Positions 34,581 to 48,779 of a stretch of DNA of 64,000 bases are shown here, in pieces (positions within the stretch are counted from its first letter, which is position 1; the number at the start of each line of letters is the position of its first letter). A program made the position numbers and the translations under genes. Under the pieces are notes generated by a model, which did not search any database, was not told where the DNA came from, and worked only from the letters and a program-made list of their open reading frames with translations. This DNA is from Ceratotherium simum simum (lineage: Eukaryota; Chordata; Mammalia; Perissodactyla; Rhinocerotidae): positions 104,258 through 168,257 of the forward strand of contig NW_004454291.1 of the NCBI RefSeq assembly GCF_000283155.1. The letters run 5' to 3'.

Positions 34581-35204
34581 TTGGGTGTACTTGATCTCTC
34601 AAGCTTAGAAAGCAAATTTTGAGGACCAAGTATCACACCTCTGATTCTTTCGAGTGCTTCATAGAGCCCAAATATTTGTGGAAACCCCAGAGAAAAGGTA
34701 TATTACTTACTTAAAAGGAAAGGTGCAGAATCTTTCAAATTGGTTGAAGAGTAGATGGTCTCCTGTTGGCTGAATCTGAAAACTCAGAAGCAGTGGAACA
34801 AATCTGGCTCTGGCAACCCAGCCTGGGACTCCCTTTGTTCTCAGGAGAGGGATGCTCATGGGCCCTCTCTTTGTTCTGTTGAGAATTATCACGAAGCTAC
34901 ACGTCTATTTGAAGATCCGGCACTGTAACTGGCCACCGTGTCCTTTGTTCTGCTACCAACCTGAGATCTCCAAAGTCTCCCTCACTTTTCTAACTGCTCT
35001 CTACCCCTCTTTTTCTGCCTTCAAAGACCGATACTTCCCTTTTACCTTCCCACCAATTTTTATGTGTCTACTTATTTATGCCAATTTCTCTGTACGTCCT
35101 CGTAATGCACATCTGTGTGTGGGAGATACTTGCATACCTGAGGGGCACGGACATAAAATATGACTGTAACTGTATTTACTTACTTATCAAAAGGTATTTT
35201 TACA

Positions 35205-35457
35205 TTTTTTTTCTTTTTCTTTTTTTGGTGAAGAAGATTAGCCTTGAGTCAACATCTGTTGCCAGTCCTCCTCTTTTTGCTGAGGAAGATTGGCCCTGGG
35301 ATAACATCCGTGCCCATCTTACTCCGTATGTGGGACGCCTGCCACAGCATGGCTTGATAAGTGGTGTGTAAGTCCATGCCTGGGATCTGAAACTGTGAAC
35401 CCCAGGCCACCGAAGTGGAGCATGTGAACTTAACCACTACACCACCGGACCCGCCCG
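35205..35457 (-). mobile_element. ERE SINE
   Basis: Antisense copy with two tail units, B-box complement GATCTGAAAC and head complement ACCGGACCCGCCC. It is moderately diverged. Confidence 0.87.
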
Positions 35458-35699
35458 ACATATTTTTTTCTTCCATGCAGAAAAGAGTGGCTAGGAAAAG
35501 ACTGGGCTTATGAATAAGTATAGTTGCATGTGTCAGATCTTCAGCTATTTATTTTTATTTTAATGATAAAACTAAAAGTTGTAATAAGCCCAATTGATTT
35601 CTCACTGACACATTAAGAAACATTTTCTTCAATAAAACTGTGGTGCATATATCACTATGTAATCCTTGGTCAGTGTCATACTGTAATTTCCAGGTGCTT

Positions 35700-35935
35700 T
35701 CTCACAATACAGCATAGGCTTTTGTATCAGGTAAACCTTGGTCTGAATCCTATCTCTGCCATTTGGTAAATGTGACAATGGGCCAGTTACTGAGTTTTCT
35801 GAGCATTTTCCTCATCTGCAAAAATAGAAAACAGCTTCCAACTGTGTTACTGAGAACAAAAAATGAAAGCACCTAATGTAGTGCCAGACACATAGTAGGT
35901 GCTCTATCAATGTAACTTTTCTTCCTTCCCTCCAG
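35700..35935 (+). repeat. MIR SINE
   Basis: AACCTTGGTCTGAATCCTATC, TTCCTCATCTGCAAAAATAG and GTGCCAGACACATAGTAGG follow the MIR from core to 3' end. Confidence 0.7.
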
Positions 35936-36479
35936 CCTCTCTCCCATGGTTGTCCCCCTTCAGTTTCTGGTTTTGTTCCCGTATGGAAACAGAGGGGTAC
36001 CAGTTGCTGCCTTGTATCTGCTGTCATCTTCAGCCAATTAGGGAGTAAATCTTGAGCAGTGGGGCATCAGTCCTGAGACTGTTAGTCTGGGGGGAGATCC
36101 CATATGTCCCAGAAGGAGATATGTTAGAGAAATGTACTCTAGTTGATTCTTCCCTCAATCCACAATGGTGACCCAGCTTTCCCTCTCAAACCTGGACGGT
36201 CATGACAAACCAGAGAGTGAAGAAGGCCCCAGGCTCTGGTCTAGGCAAGCCAGAAAACTTACCTAGTGAGAACAATTTTTTTTGGTGCTCATTCTTCATA
36301 GTGATCCTGATAAAGTCTCTGTGAGCAAGAAAGCCAAAGCTCCTGACTTGAAAATCTGGAAAAATTGGAGACAGATTGCATGGCTAATGACCTATTGAAT
36401 CACAAGAATCTATTTTCCCAAAAGTAACAAGACAGCTAACAGGAACTAGGAGCCAGTGTGGTATAGGGAAGATTGTCGG

Positions 36480-37160
36480 CATTGTCATCAGATTTTACTC
36501 CCTTACTCCCTCTCTCTGTCTCTCCCATTGTTATAGTCTACTGGCCTCTAAGTCATTTTCTTTCATTTCTCCTTGATTTTAGCTCCTGGATCATTCTCAC
36601 TCTTTAAAAATACTATTGTCATAATTCTTGGAAATTTCTATATAGACAGAAGTGGTTCTTATAACACCCTGGTCTCTCAGTTCTCTGAATGCTCTCCTCC
36701 AATGATCTTGTCCTCCATCCTCCCCAATACACGCTCCCATAGTCATACTTCAGATGTTGTCATTACCTGAAACTCAGTTTCGTGCACTCCACCCTCTGAC
36801 CACTACTGCCTGTCTTTCCAGCTTCCATTCTCCAGTGTACCCAGACTCCAACAACCTTTCAATACTGCCAGGACCTCCTATCCACTTGTTCGGGTAGCCA
36901 CATGTTTGCTGTCCTTCACCCATTGACGTCCTCCCTACTCTCCTTGCCCAGTGTAAAGTCCATGGGCAGTCATTATAATCACTCAGCTCCCCGTCCCTCT
37001 TTGCTTTGGTATACCTACTCCACAAAGTCACAATCATGATTAAATTCAACCTCTGCCTACTCTGTACTTGCACTCTAGCCACTGGAGTGAAGAAAAATAC
37101 ATACCCTTGCCGACTCATCTTGTTCTTAGCTCACGACCTTAAAACCCAAGTGAGATTATG
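36480..37160 (+). mobile_element. L2/CR1-type LINE endonuclease relic
   Basis: The frame at 36573-36770 reads PGSFSLFKNT, IIILGNFYID-like and SHTSDVVIT. This matches the L2 endonuclease pattern LF..., GDFNIH and LDLVIT, with the catalytic Asp of GDFN changed to Gly-Asn-Phe-Tyr. It is decayed and inactive. Confidence 0.5.
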
Positions 37161-38000
37161 AGCACTTCCGCTTCTGGAAAGTGGAGTACTTTCCCCTGTT
37201 CCTCCCACAAAGTACAGCTAAGACTCCTGGACATTACATATAAAAGAAACATAAGAAGATTCTGAAAGGTGGAGAGAAAGAGGAAGACTATCTTTAGGAT
37301 TTGGAGCCCAAGGAACAATGCAGCAGTGAGTTCCCTGGGTTTTCATTTTGCCTCTTATATGCCAGACTGGGTGCTGGAGAAGCTGGCAACCTGGAAACAA
37401 CAATGGACGCAGACTTTAAATAGCCACAAGAAAATCCTGTAGGAAAGGGGCAACTTAGCAAGACAGAAAAGGTTTAGACAACAACCACTCTACTCCACTT
37501 AAAGACCACAGAAAAAACTATGGCCCCACTCCCATCCCCATCAGCAAAGGCCGAGTGGGGAGTCTGGGCTGGTACCAGGCTGGTATCAGTGGAGACCACG
37601 TGGAAAACCTGCACTTCCACACTCAGCCAGTGGTAACGAGGCACCCTTCATCTTCTCTGCATACATGAGTATGTTTATAAAGAGAAGGAATCAACGGAAA
37701 GTAGGACATTTAAACGAGATAACTTGGTGGGAGGAGATCCCAGAGATAGAAGGGAACGGTATGGAGGATGCAGACTGTGATGTTCATCTTCCATGATAGG
37801 AACACTGCTTCCTGAGATACAGGAGGGAAGGAAAGGACCATAGGGGAAACTGTTGAGGTAGAGGAGATAGAAATTAAGGACATTCTCCTCTGGTGACCTC
37901 CTGCTGTCTTTGCAGAAGAGAGAGTGAGAGAGGCAGATGGATGTGGTGTCCTTTGCATTGATTCCTTCTCTTTATAAACATACACGTGCTTTCCCTACTA
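37161..38000. other. Intergenic, nothing recognised
   Basis: A repeated phrase (CATACATGAGTATG... / TTTATAAAGAGAAGGAATCAA and its reverse at 37957-37985) suggests a loose inverted repeat. I see no gene. Confidence 0.3.
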
Positions 38001-38690
38001 TTAAAAACAAACAAAAAATACTTTGCCATAGACTTTCCTCCTTTGAAGTCCCATCTCATCTCTCTTCTCTCATTTCCAGGCAAGCTTCTTAACCCTTTGC
38101 AGTAGTCTCCCAGTCCCAGTCCTCTGTTGTAAATGCTCTTGCTAGTTACAGTGACCTGAATGGCACATACCTTTAACTCCTAGCGGTCTAAGCCCCAATC
38201 TACCCCCACTGAGAACTAACTCCATGTCATTTCCACAGCACACCGCAAGCCTCCTGCCTTTGACCATGCTGTTCTCTTTGCTCATCCATCCACTCTCCTT
38301 CTAGGCACAGTTAAATGTGACTTCTTCTATGAAGTCTTTTTCATGATTCAAGTCAAAATTCACAACCCATCCTCTCTTTCAAGGGCCTACAGAACCTTGT
38401 TTCTCATCTGTATTTTAGTACTTTATTCTTTCTGCTGACATTTTAGTTAGTTGTCGTCTCCATGTCTGTCTTCCTTAAAGGGTTCAGGGAAACCCAGTAG
38501 GGGACGAGGACCACGTTTTGGTCCTCTTTGATTGCCCCTGCAGTATCTAACACAACTTGCCAGCAGTAGCTTCCAGGTGTCTCCATTTGATGCTTGGCGT
38601 ATTTAGGACTTGGACGTTCTCTGCTCCTCATCAACTGTCCCACCCCATCTCTACCTGCCCACCCACTCCTTGTTTAGGTAAAGAGCTGAG
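38001..38690 (+). mobile_element. L2 LINE 3' region
   Basis: GACCATGCTGTTCTCTTTGC, TATGAAGTCTTTTTCATGATTC and CTACAGAACCTTGTTTCTCAT follow the L2 3' region in sense, strongly diverged. Confidence 0.45.
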
Positions 38691-39600
38691 CAAGCACCAG
38701 GAAGGAACACTAGGAATGACGATAGGTAGGAGGTGGGAGATGCCAGTGGCAGGTTGGAGGTGCCTGTGGCCTCCTAGCATGTGGAAATGATGCCCTCTCA
38801 AATTAATTAGTGCCCATGGTTGATTTACAACCGGTTGTTGTCTCTACTTGATGCCGTTTAATAGACAAAAGCCAGGCACTCTAAGGGGTTTTGCTGGATG
38901 TATGCCTGGAGAATAAAACATACATAATGCCAACAGACATGTGCAGCTGAGAAAACCTGTTGGCACAATTATCCTAAAATAAGGGATAAGCCAAAATTCA
39001 TTTCCTTCTACTTTTGGAATGCATTTTTAACCATAGATTTTCCATCTTAATTATATTGTATCGAGTCTAATATTAAAATGATACTACTCTAACATAGAAG
39101 AAAACATTAGAAGCATTTAAGACCAAGAGTTCTAGTCCTGGTTGGTCAGTCAGTTTTCTCATCTGCAAAATGAAGAAATTCAACAAGATCATTAAAAAAT
39201 TCCATAAAGTTTCCTAATCCCTGGGCCCACACTGACTGGAGTGGGGACAGCCCAGGGAAGGCCACATGGGCTAGAAACCAGTGTGCTAACTCTGGATCCA
39301 GCGCTTGGGTTACAGACCCACCTCTGCATCACGCCTTTGGCACCGACCATAACAGTAAGAACCCAAAAAAAAGGTTTGCACACTGGTAGATCCCCCCTCC
39401 CCATCCCCGCCCCCCAGCCCCAGAGAGTGTCTGGCGCTGAGAACAATAATCGTTACACCTTATGATGTATAGGGACACTTTGCAAAATATCCTTACATAA
39501 AAGGGCCTCCCAGCAAATCTGGGCCAGTTCAGTTAGCGAAGGACAGGTCCACGACTGGACTCAGTCTTCTGACTCCTGTCTGTGGGACCTTCTGCCATCA
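38691..39600. other. Intergenic, nothing recognised
   Basis: Plain sequence before the CpG island at 39.7 kb. No element is placed here with confidence. Confidence 0.35.
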
Positions 39601-39689
39601 CTCACCTAACTCCAATTCCATCTCTCTTAGGTCAAAAATCCTCAGTTTCAGCATCTCCAGGCCAGGGCCCAAGCGCCTCACCGCCACTT

Positions 39690-40560
39690 TTGCGTGAGTC
39701 CAGCTCCTGACTTAACGCAGGCCCGGGTGGGGTGCAGACGAGGCAGGTTTGGCTGCGATTCAGGCTCCCCCTCCTCTCCCCCAGCTATTGGGCAGCGCTC
39801 CCTGGCTCGCGGCCCCAGAGTGGGGGTGGGGGTAGGGAGACAGTCGGCAGAGGGGGTGGGGGTGGGGACACCGGGCCCAAGCGTTTACTGGTCGCACAGC
39901 CCGCATATGCTTTGTTCAGATTTGACTCGGTACTGGGGCGTCGTGACATAAAACCTGCAGACCGTCCGCTCCAGCGAGGTCCCCAGGGTGGGCGTGGGGG
40001 GACCGGCTCCCTCCCTCGTAGTTACTCATTTTCTGGGCTCTGGCTTGTCCGCGATCGCGACAGTGGCGGACCCAGGGGACCCCAATTCTTGCAGTTAGGG
40101 AAACACAGGCTGGACCTCGCCCGTCACTCGCCGGACTGGCTGGCGGTGCCGGGGACCGGGAGGAGAAGCGCCCGGCGCCCCTGTGCGCCCACTCGCACCC
40201 CAGGCGCGCCCTGCACGAGGTCTTTCTGTCTACCTCACAAACGCGCCCGGGGTGCGGGGGTTTAGGCATCTGCGCCGGGGTGGCTGGTGGGGCAGCTCGG
40301 CGGCCCAGGCTCTGTCCACCGTCTACGAAGGAGCTGCCTGTGCCGCAGTCTGTGCCCAAGTGCCTGCGGTCTGGGGTCCCAGGCCCCGGGCAGAAGGGGT
40401 GAGGGGAGGCTTGGACCCACCCGGGCCCAAGGCACAGTTAGCTGGCGATCGTGGGGACTGTGGTGGTGGGGTGAAGGGCCAGAAAAGAAGAGAAAGGGTC
40501 CATCTGGCACAGAGGCGCCAACTCCTGGAAGTGAATAGAAACACTTGAGTTCGAAAATGT
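39690..40560. promoter_or_regulatory. Orphan CpG island
   Basis: The stretch is dense in CpG (CCGCGATCGCGACAGTGGCG, GCGCCCGGCGCCC) with GC-box-like GGGGGTGGGGGTGGGG runs, flanked by ordinary AT-rich DNA. Long open frames on both strands come from the base composition and show no motif or splice-supported chain. It lies 4 kb beyond the 3' end of FAM200A and 18 kb past ZKSCAN5, so neither gene explains it. It may be the start of an unannotated RNA or an enhancer. Confidence 0.55.
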
Positions 40561-40929
40561 CGGGCTGCACCTTGTTCCCCAGCAAATGGCTAAGGCAGCA
40601 AACTGATGGCCCATTGTCCGATGTGTCCAACAGATACGCACTGTTTGGCTCTCACCAAGTTTTAACACCTTTGAGGCAACATTTAAAAATTAGGAAATTT
40701 CACTCCCTGAGAAGCTAGTTTTCGAACTTTTTTTGAAAAGATCTGGTGGCACGGGCCTGAATTCCCAAGTGAAAGTTGCTAGAGTTCAGTAGCTGCTGCC
40801 CGGTGGGTTTCTCTCCATCGCCTCCCCGACACTGGCTGAATCTCAGCCTTTCGTCGTTGGGTGCAGCTGTGGCTCCTCCCACTCCCTCCACTGCCCTCCT
40901 CCTCATTGGCTTTACCTGCCTGGCCCCTG

Positions 40930-41060
40930 TGGGCATTTTAGTCTGTAAATCCTGTTTTAAGATTCTGGAAGGCAGGGATGCCTTATTTGTCTTTGCAACC
41001 CAGCTTAGTGTAGTGCCTTGCATACAGCAGGCTTTAGTAAATACACATTGAACTGGTTTG
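40930..41060 (+). repeat. L2 LINE 3' end
   Basis: TTCTGGAAGGCAGGGATGCC, GTAGTGCCTTGCATACAGCAG and TTTAGTAAATACACATTGAA are the closing part of L2. Confidence 0.6.
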
Positions 41061-41929
41061 AATGGAAGAGAGGTCTCCGTGCCCAGATGGGGTTGCTGCA
41101 ATGGACGCAGCTCTGGCATCTCCCCAAGCCTTGGTGTCCCTCAGGTGACACAGCAAAGACCCGAGACATTTAAAGCTGCAACTCTCGATTGCTTGATTTC
41201 TCAGCTGACACTGAGGATCCGGGCAGCCCGTACTTTGTGAACAGCAGATCTAAGTCTACCTGCTAGAAGGCTTCATTTCACCCCGGACACTTAAGCTCAT
41301 CCCTAGATCCAATCACTAAAATAGAATATGGGATAGGGTGGAAGAGGGAGGGGAAAGGAAGATGTGTTAAGGTTCTTTTGATTACAAGTAACAACAACAA
41401 CAAAAAACCATCAAACTTTCTTAAGCAAAAAAGGGAAATTTCACATAATTGTGAAGTCCAGGGAGATCGGCTCCTGGTGCTCAAAAGGTGTTATAATGAA
41501 TCCTTCTTTTCATTTCTTGGTTCTGCTTTCCCGAGTTAGCTTCCATCTCAGGCATTGCCTCTTCCAAGATGGTGACAAACCTTTCCTCTGATAGCCCAAG
41601 GCTTACCTTCCAGCAACCCCAGGGAAAAGAGAGCACCACTTTCTTGTACCCTCAGCAAAAATTCAGGGCTGAGGTCCTTTGGAATAACATGAGTCACATG
41701 GCTACCACTGAACCAATTACTATGGCCAGTGCAATGGAATATTCTAGGCCTGAGTAACTGACCCACCTCTGGAGTCTGGATGGAAGGATGGTGAGCCTCA
41801 TCTGGACTGTATGGACTGAGAGTTGGGTAGAGGTGTTTCTTTACAAAGAAAATGTTAATACAGGAAACAGATGCTGTTAGGTAAGAACGACTACTATTCA
41901 CTAGAGAACTAATATTAATAAGTTAAGGA
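41061..41929. other. Intergenic, nothing recognised
   Basis: No exon or clear repeat before the ERE copy at 41.9 kb. Confidence 0.35.
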
Positions 41930-42242
41930 GGGCCGGCCCCATGGCTTAGCAGTTAAGTGCCCCAGCTCTGCTACTGGTGGCCCGGGTTCGGATCCCAGGC
42001 ACGCACCGACGAACCGCTTCTCGGGCCATGCTGAGGCCGTGTCCCACATACAGCAACTAGAAAGATGTGCAACTATGACATACAACTATCTGCTGGGGCT
42101 TTGGGGAAAAAAAAGGAGGAGGATTGGTGACGGATGTTAGCTCAGGGCCAGTCTTCCTCAGCAAAAAGAGGAGGATTGGCATGGATGTTAGCTCAGGGCT
42201 GATCTTCCTCACACACACACACACAAAATTAAAACAAAAAAA
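41930..42242 (+). mobile_element. ERE SINE, full length with all modules
   Basis: GGCCGGCCCCATGGCTTAGC head, B-box GGTTCGGATCCCAGGC, the CAGCAACTAGAAAGATGTG middle, both tail units and a (CA)n plus A-rich end. AAGTTAAGGA flanks it at 41920-41929 and 42243-42252. It is the last ERE copy in the window. Confidence 0.93.
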
Positions 42243-42784
42243 AAGTTAAGGAAACTGAGATGCTTCAGACTGGACGTTGAGCTGAATGCAGTACCTGGAT
42301 TGGAATTTGCGTTCTCTCTCTTGGGGAAGAAGTAAATCTATTCCACTTATGGGACAGAGGGAAGGACTGTGGCAGAGAATGCTAGATTTCTACAACCCAA
42401 CTCCCATCTTTCATATATCCAGCTTTGTTATATCCCCCGGCCTCCCTTGTAATTAAATGTGGTCCTATGATTAAGTTCTCTCCAAAAGACTATAAGCAGA
42501 AAGTTTGTATGCAAACTTTGTGGCTCTAGCCCATAAAACCTCCCATGCACATTTGTCTGTAGCCAGAGTGACCTTGAAAACCATATGTTAAAGATAACAC
42601 AGCCACTGTTAGTCTGGGTCCCTGAAAGACTGTATTTGACTAGAACCCACCTCTTTCTTCCCACCTAGGACAACTGTCCTGGATTATTTAGAGAACAAAA
42701 CAAACTTCTATTTTATTTGGGCTATTACATGTTGGGCCTGTTTATTTTGGCAGTTTATCCTCCTCTAACCAATAGATTTGGTAC

Positions 42785-43110
42785 AAGGAAGTCCTTTGTG
42801 TTATGACACAAAACCTAGAAATCATAAAGGACAAGATTGACAGATTTCACTACATAAAAATGTAAAACTTCTGTATGGGAAAAATAGGATAAACAAAGTT
42901 AAAATATACATGAAGAAAATGTTTGCACAATATATAGTAGGCAAGAGATGAATACCCATTCTAAAAAGAGAGCTTATATACATTAATAAAAAAAGATTAA
43001 AAATGGACAAAGGATATGAATAATTCATCAAAAATATAAATAGTAATATACATATAAAAATGCTCAATCTCACTAATATTCAGGAATACATAAAAGTTTT
43101 TCTTAAAGCA
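42785..43110 (+). mobile_element. Old L1 ORF2 fragment
   Basis: CATAAAGGACAAGATTGACAG, TTCACTACATAAAAATGTAAA, then AAAATGGACAAAGGATATGAA are the usual ORF2 wording upstream of the C-terminal domain, with many stops. Confidence 0.65.
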
Positions 43111-44580
43111 AAATAAGTGTTTTAATACTTTTTCCTTTCTCTTAGTTATTTTTGTCTACTAGAATGGTATTTTTAGAGTGCACACAAAGTGACTATTTGG
43201 TTTTCCCTTGTTAATTAATCTTTAAAAGTTTCCCAAGAAAGGGAAAATGAGAGAGAAAGGGGGAAAAAAAAGGCAGAACTATCTTTAGATACACAGCCAT
43301 ACCATTAGGAAGCCAGTACCTATTAAACCCTAAAATAGAGAAACAACAAAGGAGGGTCTGTCTCCTACATTAAGCAAAATGGTCTCTTTCAGACAAGACA
43401 GATACTCTTGTGATGGTTTCTTCCTTTTTGGTTAATGCACTTCTCAAATGAACAATCTCATTCATGTTAGGTTCCCTCAAAGTGGCCATTGCAATTCCAA
43501 ATTGTCCCTGGTGACATTGTGCTAGTGAGATATACGCACTAGTTATAGTGATAAACACAAAGGAACCAAGTATTTGACCCAGAAGAGGCATGATTTTAGA
43601 TTGAAAAGACCCCACAAAAACTGCCCTGGCCCATAAGGATGGTGCTTGTGCAAACTTGTATCCTGGAACTTGGCCAAAGGCCAATCATCACCAATCAGGA
43701 GCCAAACAGATCTTGACTCTGGCCAGAGGAAACCAAACAAAGCAATCCTCAAGGACACAAAGATAAGACTTGGTCTCTCTTGTCCCTGTATTGGTCAATT
43801 TGGATTCTATTTCACAGGTCCCACACAGCTTCCAGACATTACCACCAACCCCTAACACCTACCTTCCACTGAGGCATGCAAACTCCTCCTAGTGTCAGCT
43901 GCTTTTATCACTGTAGCTCATGAGTACTTGTTGATTTTTGCATGAATACCTGTTGATTATTTTGCAGTTCTCAAATCTGTCAGATGCTCGTTGCTTCTCT
44001 CTGCTTCCTTTGACATGATGGCTTGAGACTACGTTAGTTTTGTGGGGGGTATCCTGTCATATGGTTTTGTTGCTGATGCTGTCCATGGGTTTCAGTTTTG
44101 CTATCCTAGTTCTGTGTGTTTTTAAGAAGAGATTTGGGGAGATTCACAAACTATGCCACTATCATTTCTTTTCTCTCGAGTCCCTTTTTTGAGAGCAAGG
44201 GAAACCTTCACAGAAATATCCTGATAGACTGCCCTACACATCTCATTAGCTAGCTAGAATTATAACCCATGGCCATGCTTAAATAAACCCAGGGACGAGG
44301 ATGCTGTTAAACCACGATTAGCATCAAGATTCACCTTCTGGAATTAGAACAAAAAGGGACGAGCACATAGGCACATAGGTGGTGAGGAACTCAACAGGAA
44401 TGGGGCTATGCCTGAAAGGAAGAAGCAAGGCAGCAGCAGGGGACAGGGGAACAGATTTGAGTAGAAAACTGTCAAGAGCATTATTTTTCAAAATTGACAG
44501 TAATTCACAGAAATATCATTACTCTACACACTCACACACACACTTATGTAACTGAAACAAGTTTCAACAACAATACTATA
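43111..44580. other. Intergenic, downstream of FAM200A
   Basis: No assigned element. A minus-strand frame of 104 codons at 43370-43684 has no family features and is probably chance. A short (CA)n lies near 44524. Confidence 0.35.
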
Positions 44581-44611
44581 TAGGAAAAGAAAGCTAGTAA
44601 ATTCCAAATAT

Positions 44612-44617
44612 TTTATT
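44612..44617 (-). terminator. FAM200A: FAM200A poly(A) signal
   Basis: AATAAA on the minus strand lies 70 bases past the FAM200A stop. It would give a very short 3' UTR; longer transcripts are not excluded. Confidence 0.6.
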
Positions 44618-44686
44618 AATACTTAAATACAATATACAAAAAAATGCCTAAAAAAGTATAAAACCAAAATTTCATAAAGACCGTAT

Positions 44687-46508
<1,822 letters not shown>

Positions 46509-46624
46509 CTGCAGGGTAGAAAAAATTTATAGCAGTATTAAAAAGTAACATTGTATGGCTATGCTGCTAACACCTCATACAAGTACTCATGAAGACAATT
46601 TACTAAATCCAATGGTGTGACATG

Positions 46625-46890
46625 GTAAATGCTGAACAACCGTCATTTATGTACCTGTGTGCCAGGCAGATTTGGTACATTACATACATAGGTCATTTAA
46701 TACCCATGGAAACCTAATGAACTACACATGATTATTATTCCTATTATACAGATGAAAAATAGAAGCTGAAAAAGATTAAACAACTTGTCTAACAATATAT
46801 AGTTTCTGTAGTAGAGCCCGTACTCAAACCTAAGTCTGAAGCCCAGGGTCCTAAGCATGCTGCTACACTGCCATCTAGTCACTCTAAAAA
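46625..46890 (-). repeat. MIR SINE
   Basis: TGTGTGCCAGGCAGATTTGG, TTATACAGATGAAAAATAGAAG and AACAACTTGTCTAAC form a reversed MIR in the FAM200A intron. Confidence 0.7.
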
Positions 46891-48164
46891 GTGGTCTGGT
46901 CACTTTTAAAAAGTGGTCACCAAAGTAGGGTCTACAAGATGATCCACTGGGACACACAAAAAAACTAGACCTTGTATTTATATTCTAAAATTATTGAAGC
47001 CCACTTAACCTTTCCTGATAGCCCCCTTTTTTTGTCCCCATCTTATAGCATTTATATTCTGTCATCATTTGTGTTGCTGTTCTTATCTTTATCTCCCAAC
47101 TATTATATTTTCTTTGCTCATCTCCCTCAATTTTAGTGATATATCTTCTGAAAATTCCATTCTGTCTCAGGTATTTTAAAAAGATGGAGGAAAAGGAATC
47201 TTGGTTTTTGACATCTGTGTCAAAATTTTAAAGGTGGGGAGGGGGAATAAAACATTTCTAGAGGCCTTCCCTCACAGTGGCAGAATGAATTAAAATGGGG
47301 ACTCCAAGGAGGTGAAACTCAAAGGTGCAGGGCTGAGGTTGGGAGCGTAGTCACTCCTCCCTGACCTGCACAGGCCCTTCTGCAGTGTTTTCCTGCTCAT
47401 ATTCTGGGCAAGTAGCAGAAAGACTGGGTTTTATTTTACATTTCTTGAATGATCCCAGCACTCAGTCATCTCTTGACTTCAGAGACTCACTGTCTCCATC
47501 ACCAGTTTGGTATATAATATTTTGATAGCTTTTACCCTGAAATTTAATTTTTAATGCTTTCATGCCTTATCTCAACTAGACTACTCCTCAAGAATAAAGA
47601 CTGTCTCTTGCTTTCATTGTTGCCCTTAAGTCACTTAACACAGTTCCTTGCAACCAGTAAACATTTAAAAAATATTTGTTTGCATGAATACAATGTCAAC
47701 ATTTTCTGCCCATTCGTAGAAAGCTCAACAAATTCATTATAGGCCTGGTATTTCAATACTTGGAATGGCACTTATAAATTAAGAGATTTCACTGTATTGC
47801 AACTGTCAGGTTATTTATGACATCTGAATAAGAATGGGAGGAATATTACAGCAGCACAGGTTTAAAACACAGAAGTAAATTACATGTCTGTGGGTAAGTT
47901 ACTCACGTGTCTCTCATTACACTGTGTAACCAACCCACTTCTCCAATAAATAGTATTGTTTCATTGATCTGCTTACAATGTATCCTCCACAATTTATTTA
48001 TTGATTGCATATTATCTGTTTAGCACTGGCCTGTATAAGTGTTTTTTTTGGTCTTCTGCCACTTAACAGCCTCTCTCAATAAGGAAAGTACCTTTCTGTA
48101 TACCGGTGGCACTGCAGGAAATGGAGATGAGGCATTAGGTTTGACCTAGCTGGATTTTTTCAGT
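46891..48164. other. FAM200A intron, nothing recognised
   Basis: No exon and no young repeat. Plain AT-rich intron. Confidence 0.35.
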
Positions 48165-48360
48165 TAAATTCACTCTATCAATGAATTTCCAAGTCAGAAG
48201 GGCCCTTTCACATAATCCAGTTTATTTTACCTAGGACAAATTTGAGACTTGGTGGTGTTTTGTCCAAGATCATCCTGTTAATCAGCAACAGATAGAACGC
48301 TGGTAACTGGTTTCCTAATGGCCCAATGCACTTTCCACCACACCACCACAAACTCCCTTT
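48165..48360 (-). repeat. MIR-like fragment
   Basis: AATCCAGTTTATTTTACCTAGG... and TTTGTCCAAGATCATCCTG recall a reversed MIR-type repeat, heavily diverged. Confidence 0.4.
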
Positions 48361-48779
48361 ACTACTTACTGCTCCAAGTCAGGCACAGTTGTCTCCCACA
48401 ACTGAAAAATCCACCTAACGTACGAAATTACTCCTTTAAAAAGCTTTCAGAAAGTTCGGAGACTGATAGGAAAAGAGTGAAGGGTATATAATCTTTTCCT
48501 ACTGCATCCAAATCACTTTATTCACTAGGTTTCAAACATTCTTTAATCACAACCACTAATGGAGCTGGGTTTAGGGATGAACAGATGATATGCAAAAATT
48601 TATGAGGCTTAATAATCTTGTTCGCTAAAAACAAAACGAAACGAAAACAAACCCGTGGAGCTTGGTAGCCTCTAGGGTCTTCATTTTACACCCCGGGGTC
48701 CCTAGGAACCCAGAAAAAAAGCCCTTACTGGAAGGAAAGGAAATGAGGACAACCGGGGAGCACAGAAATTAGATTAGGG

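Noticed and set aside
39732..40630. Frames of 120-177 codons in the orphan CpG island
   Set aside because: They have the same composition effect and no recognised protein features.
43370..43684. 104-codon minus-strand frame downstream of FAM200A
   Set aside because: It has no family resemblance, no clear promoter or poly(A) context, and codon content unlike the genes nearby.
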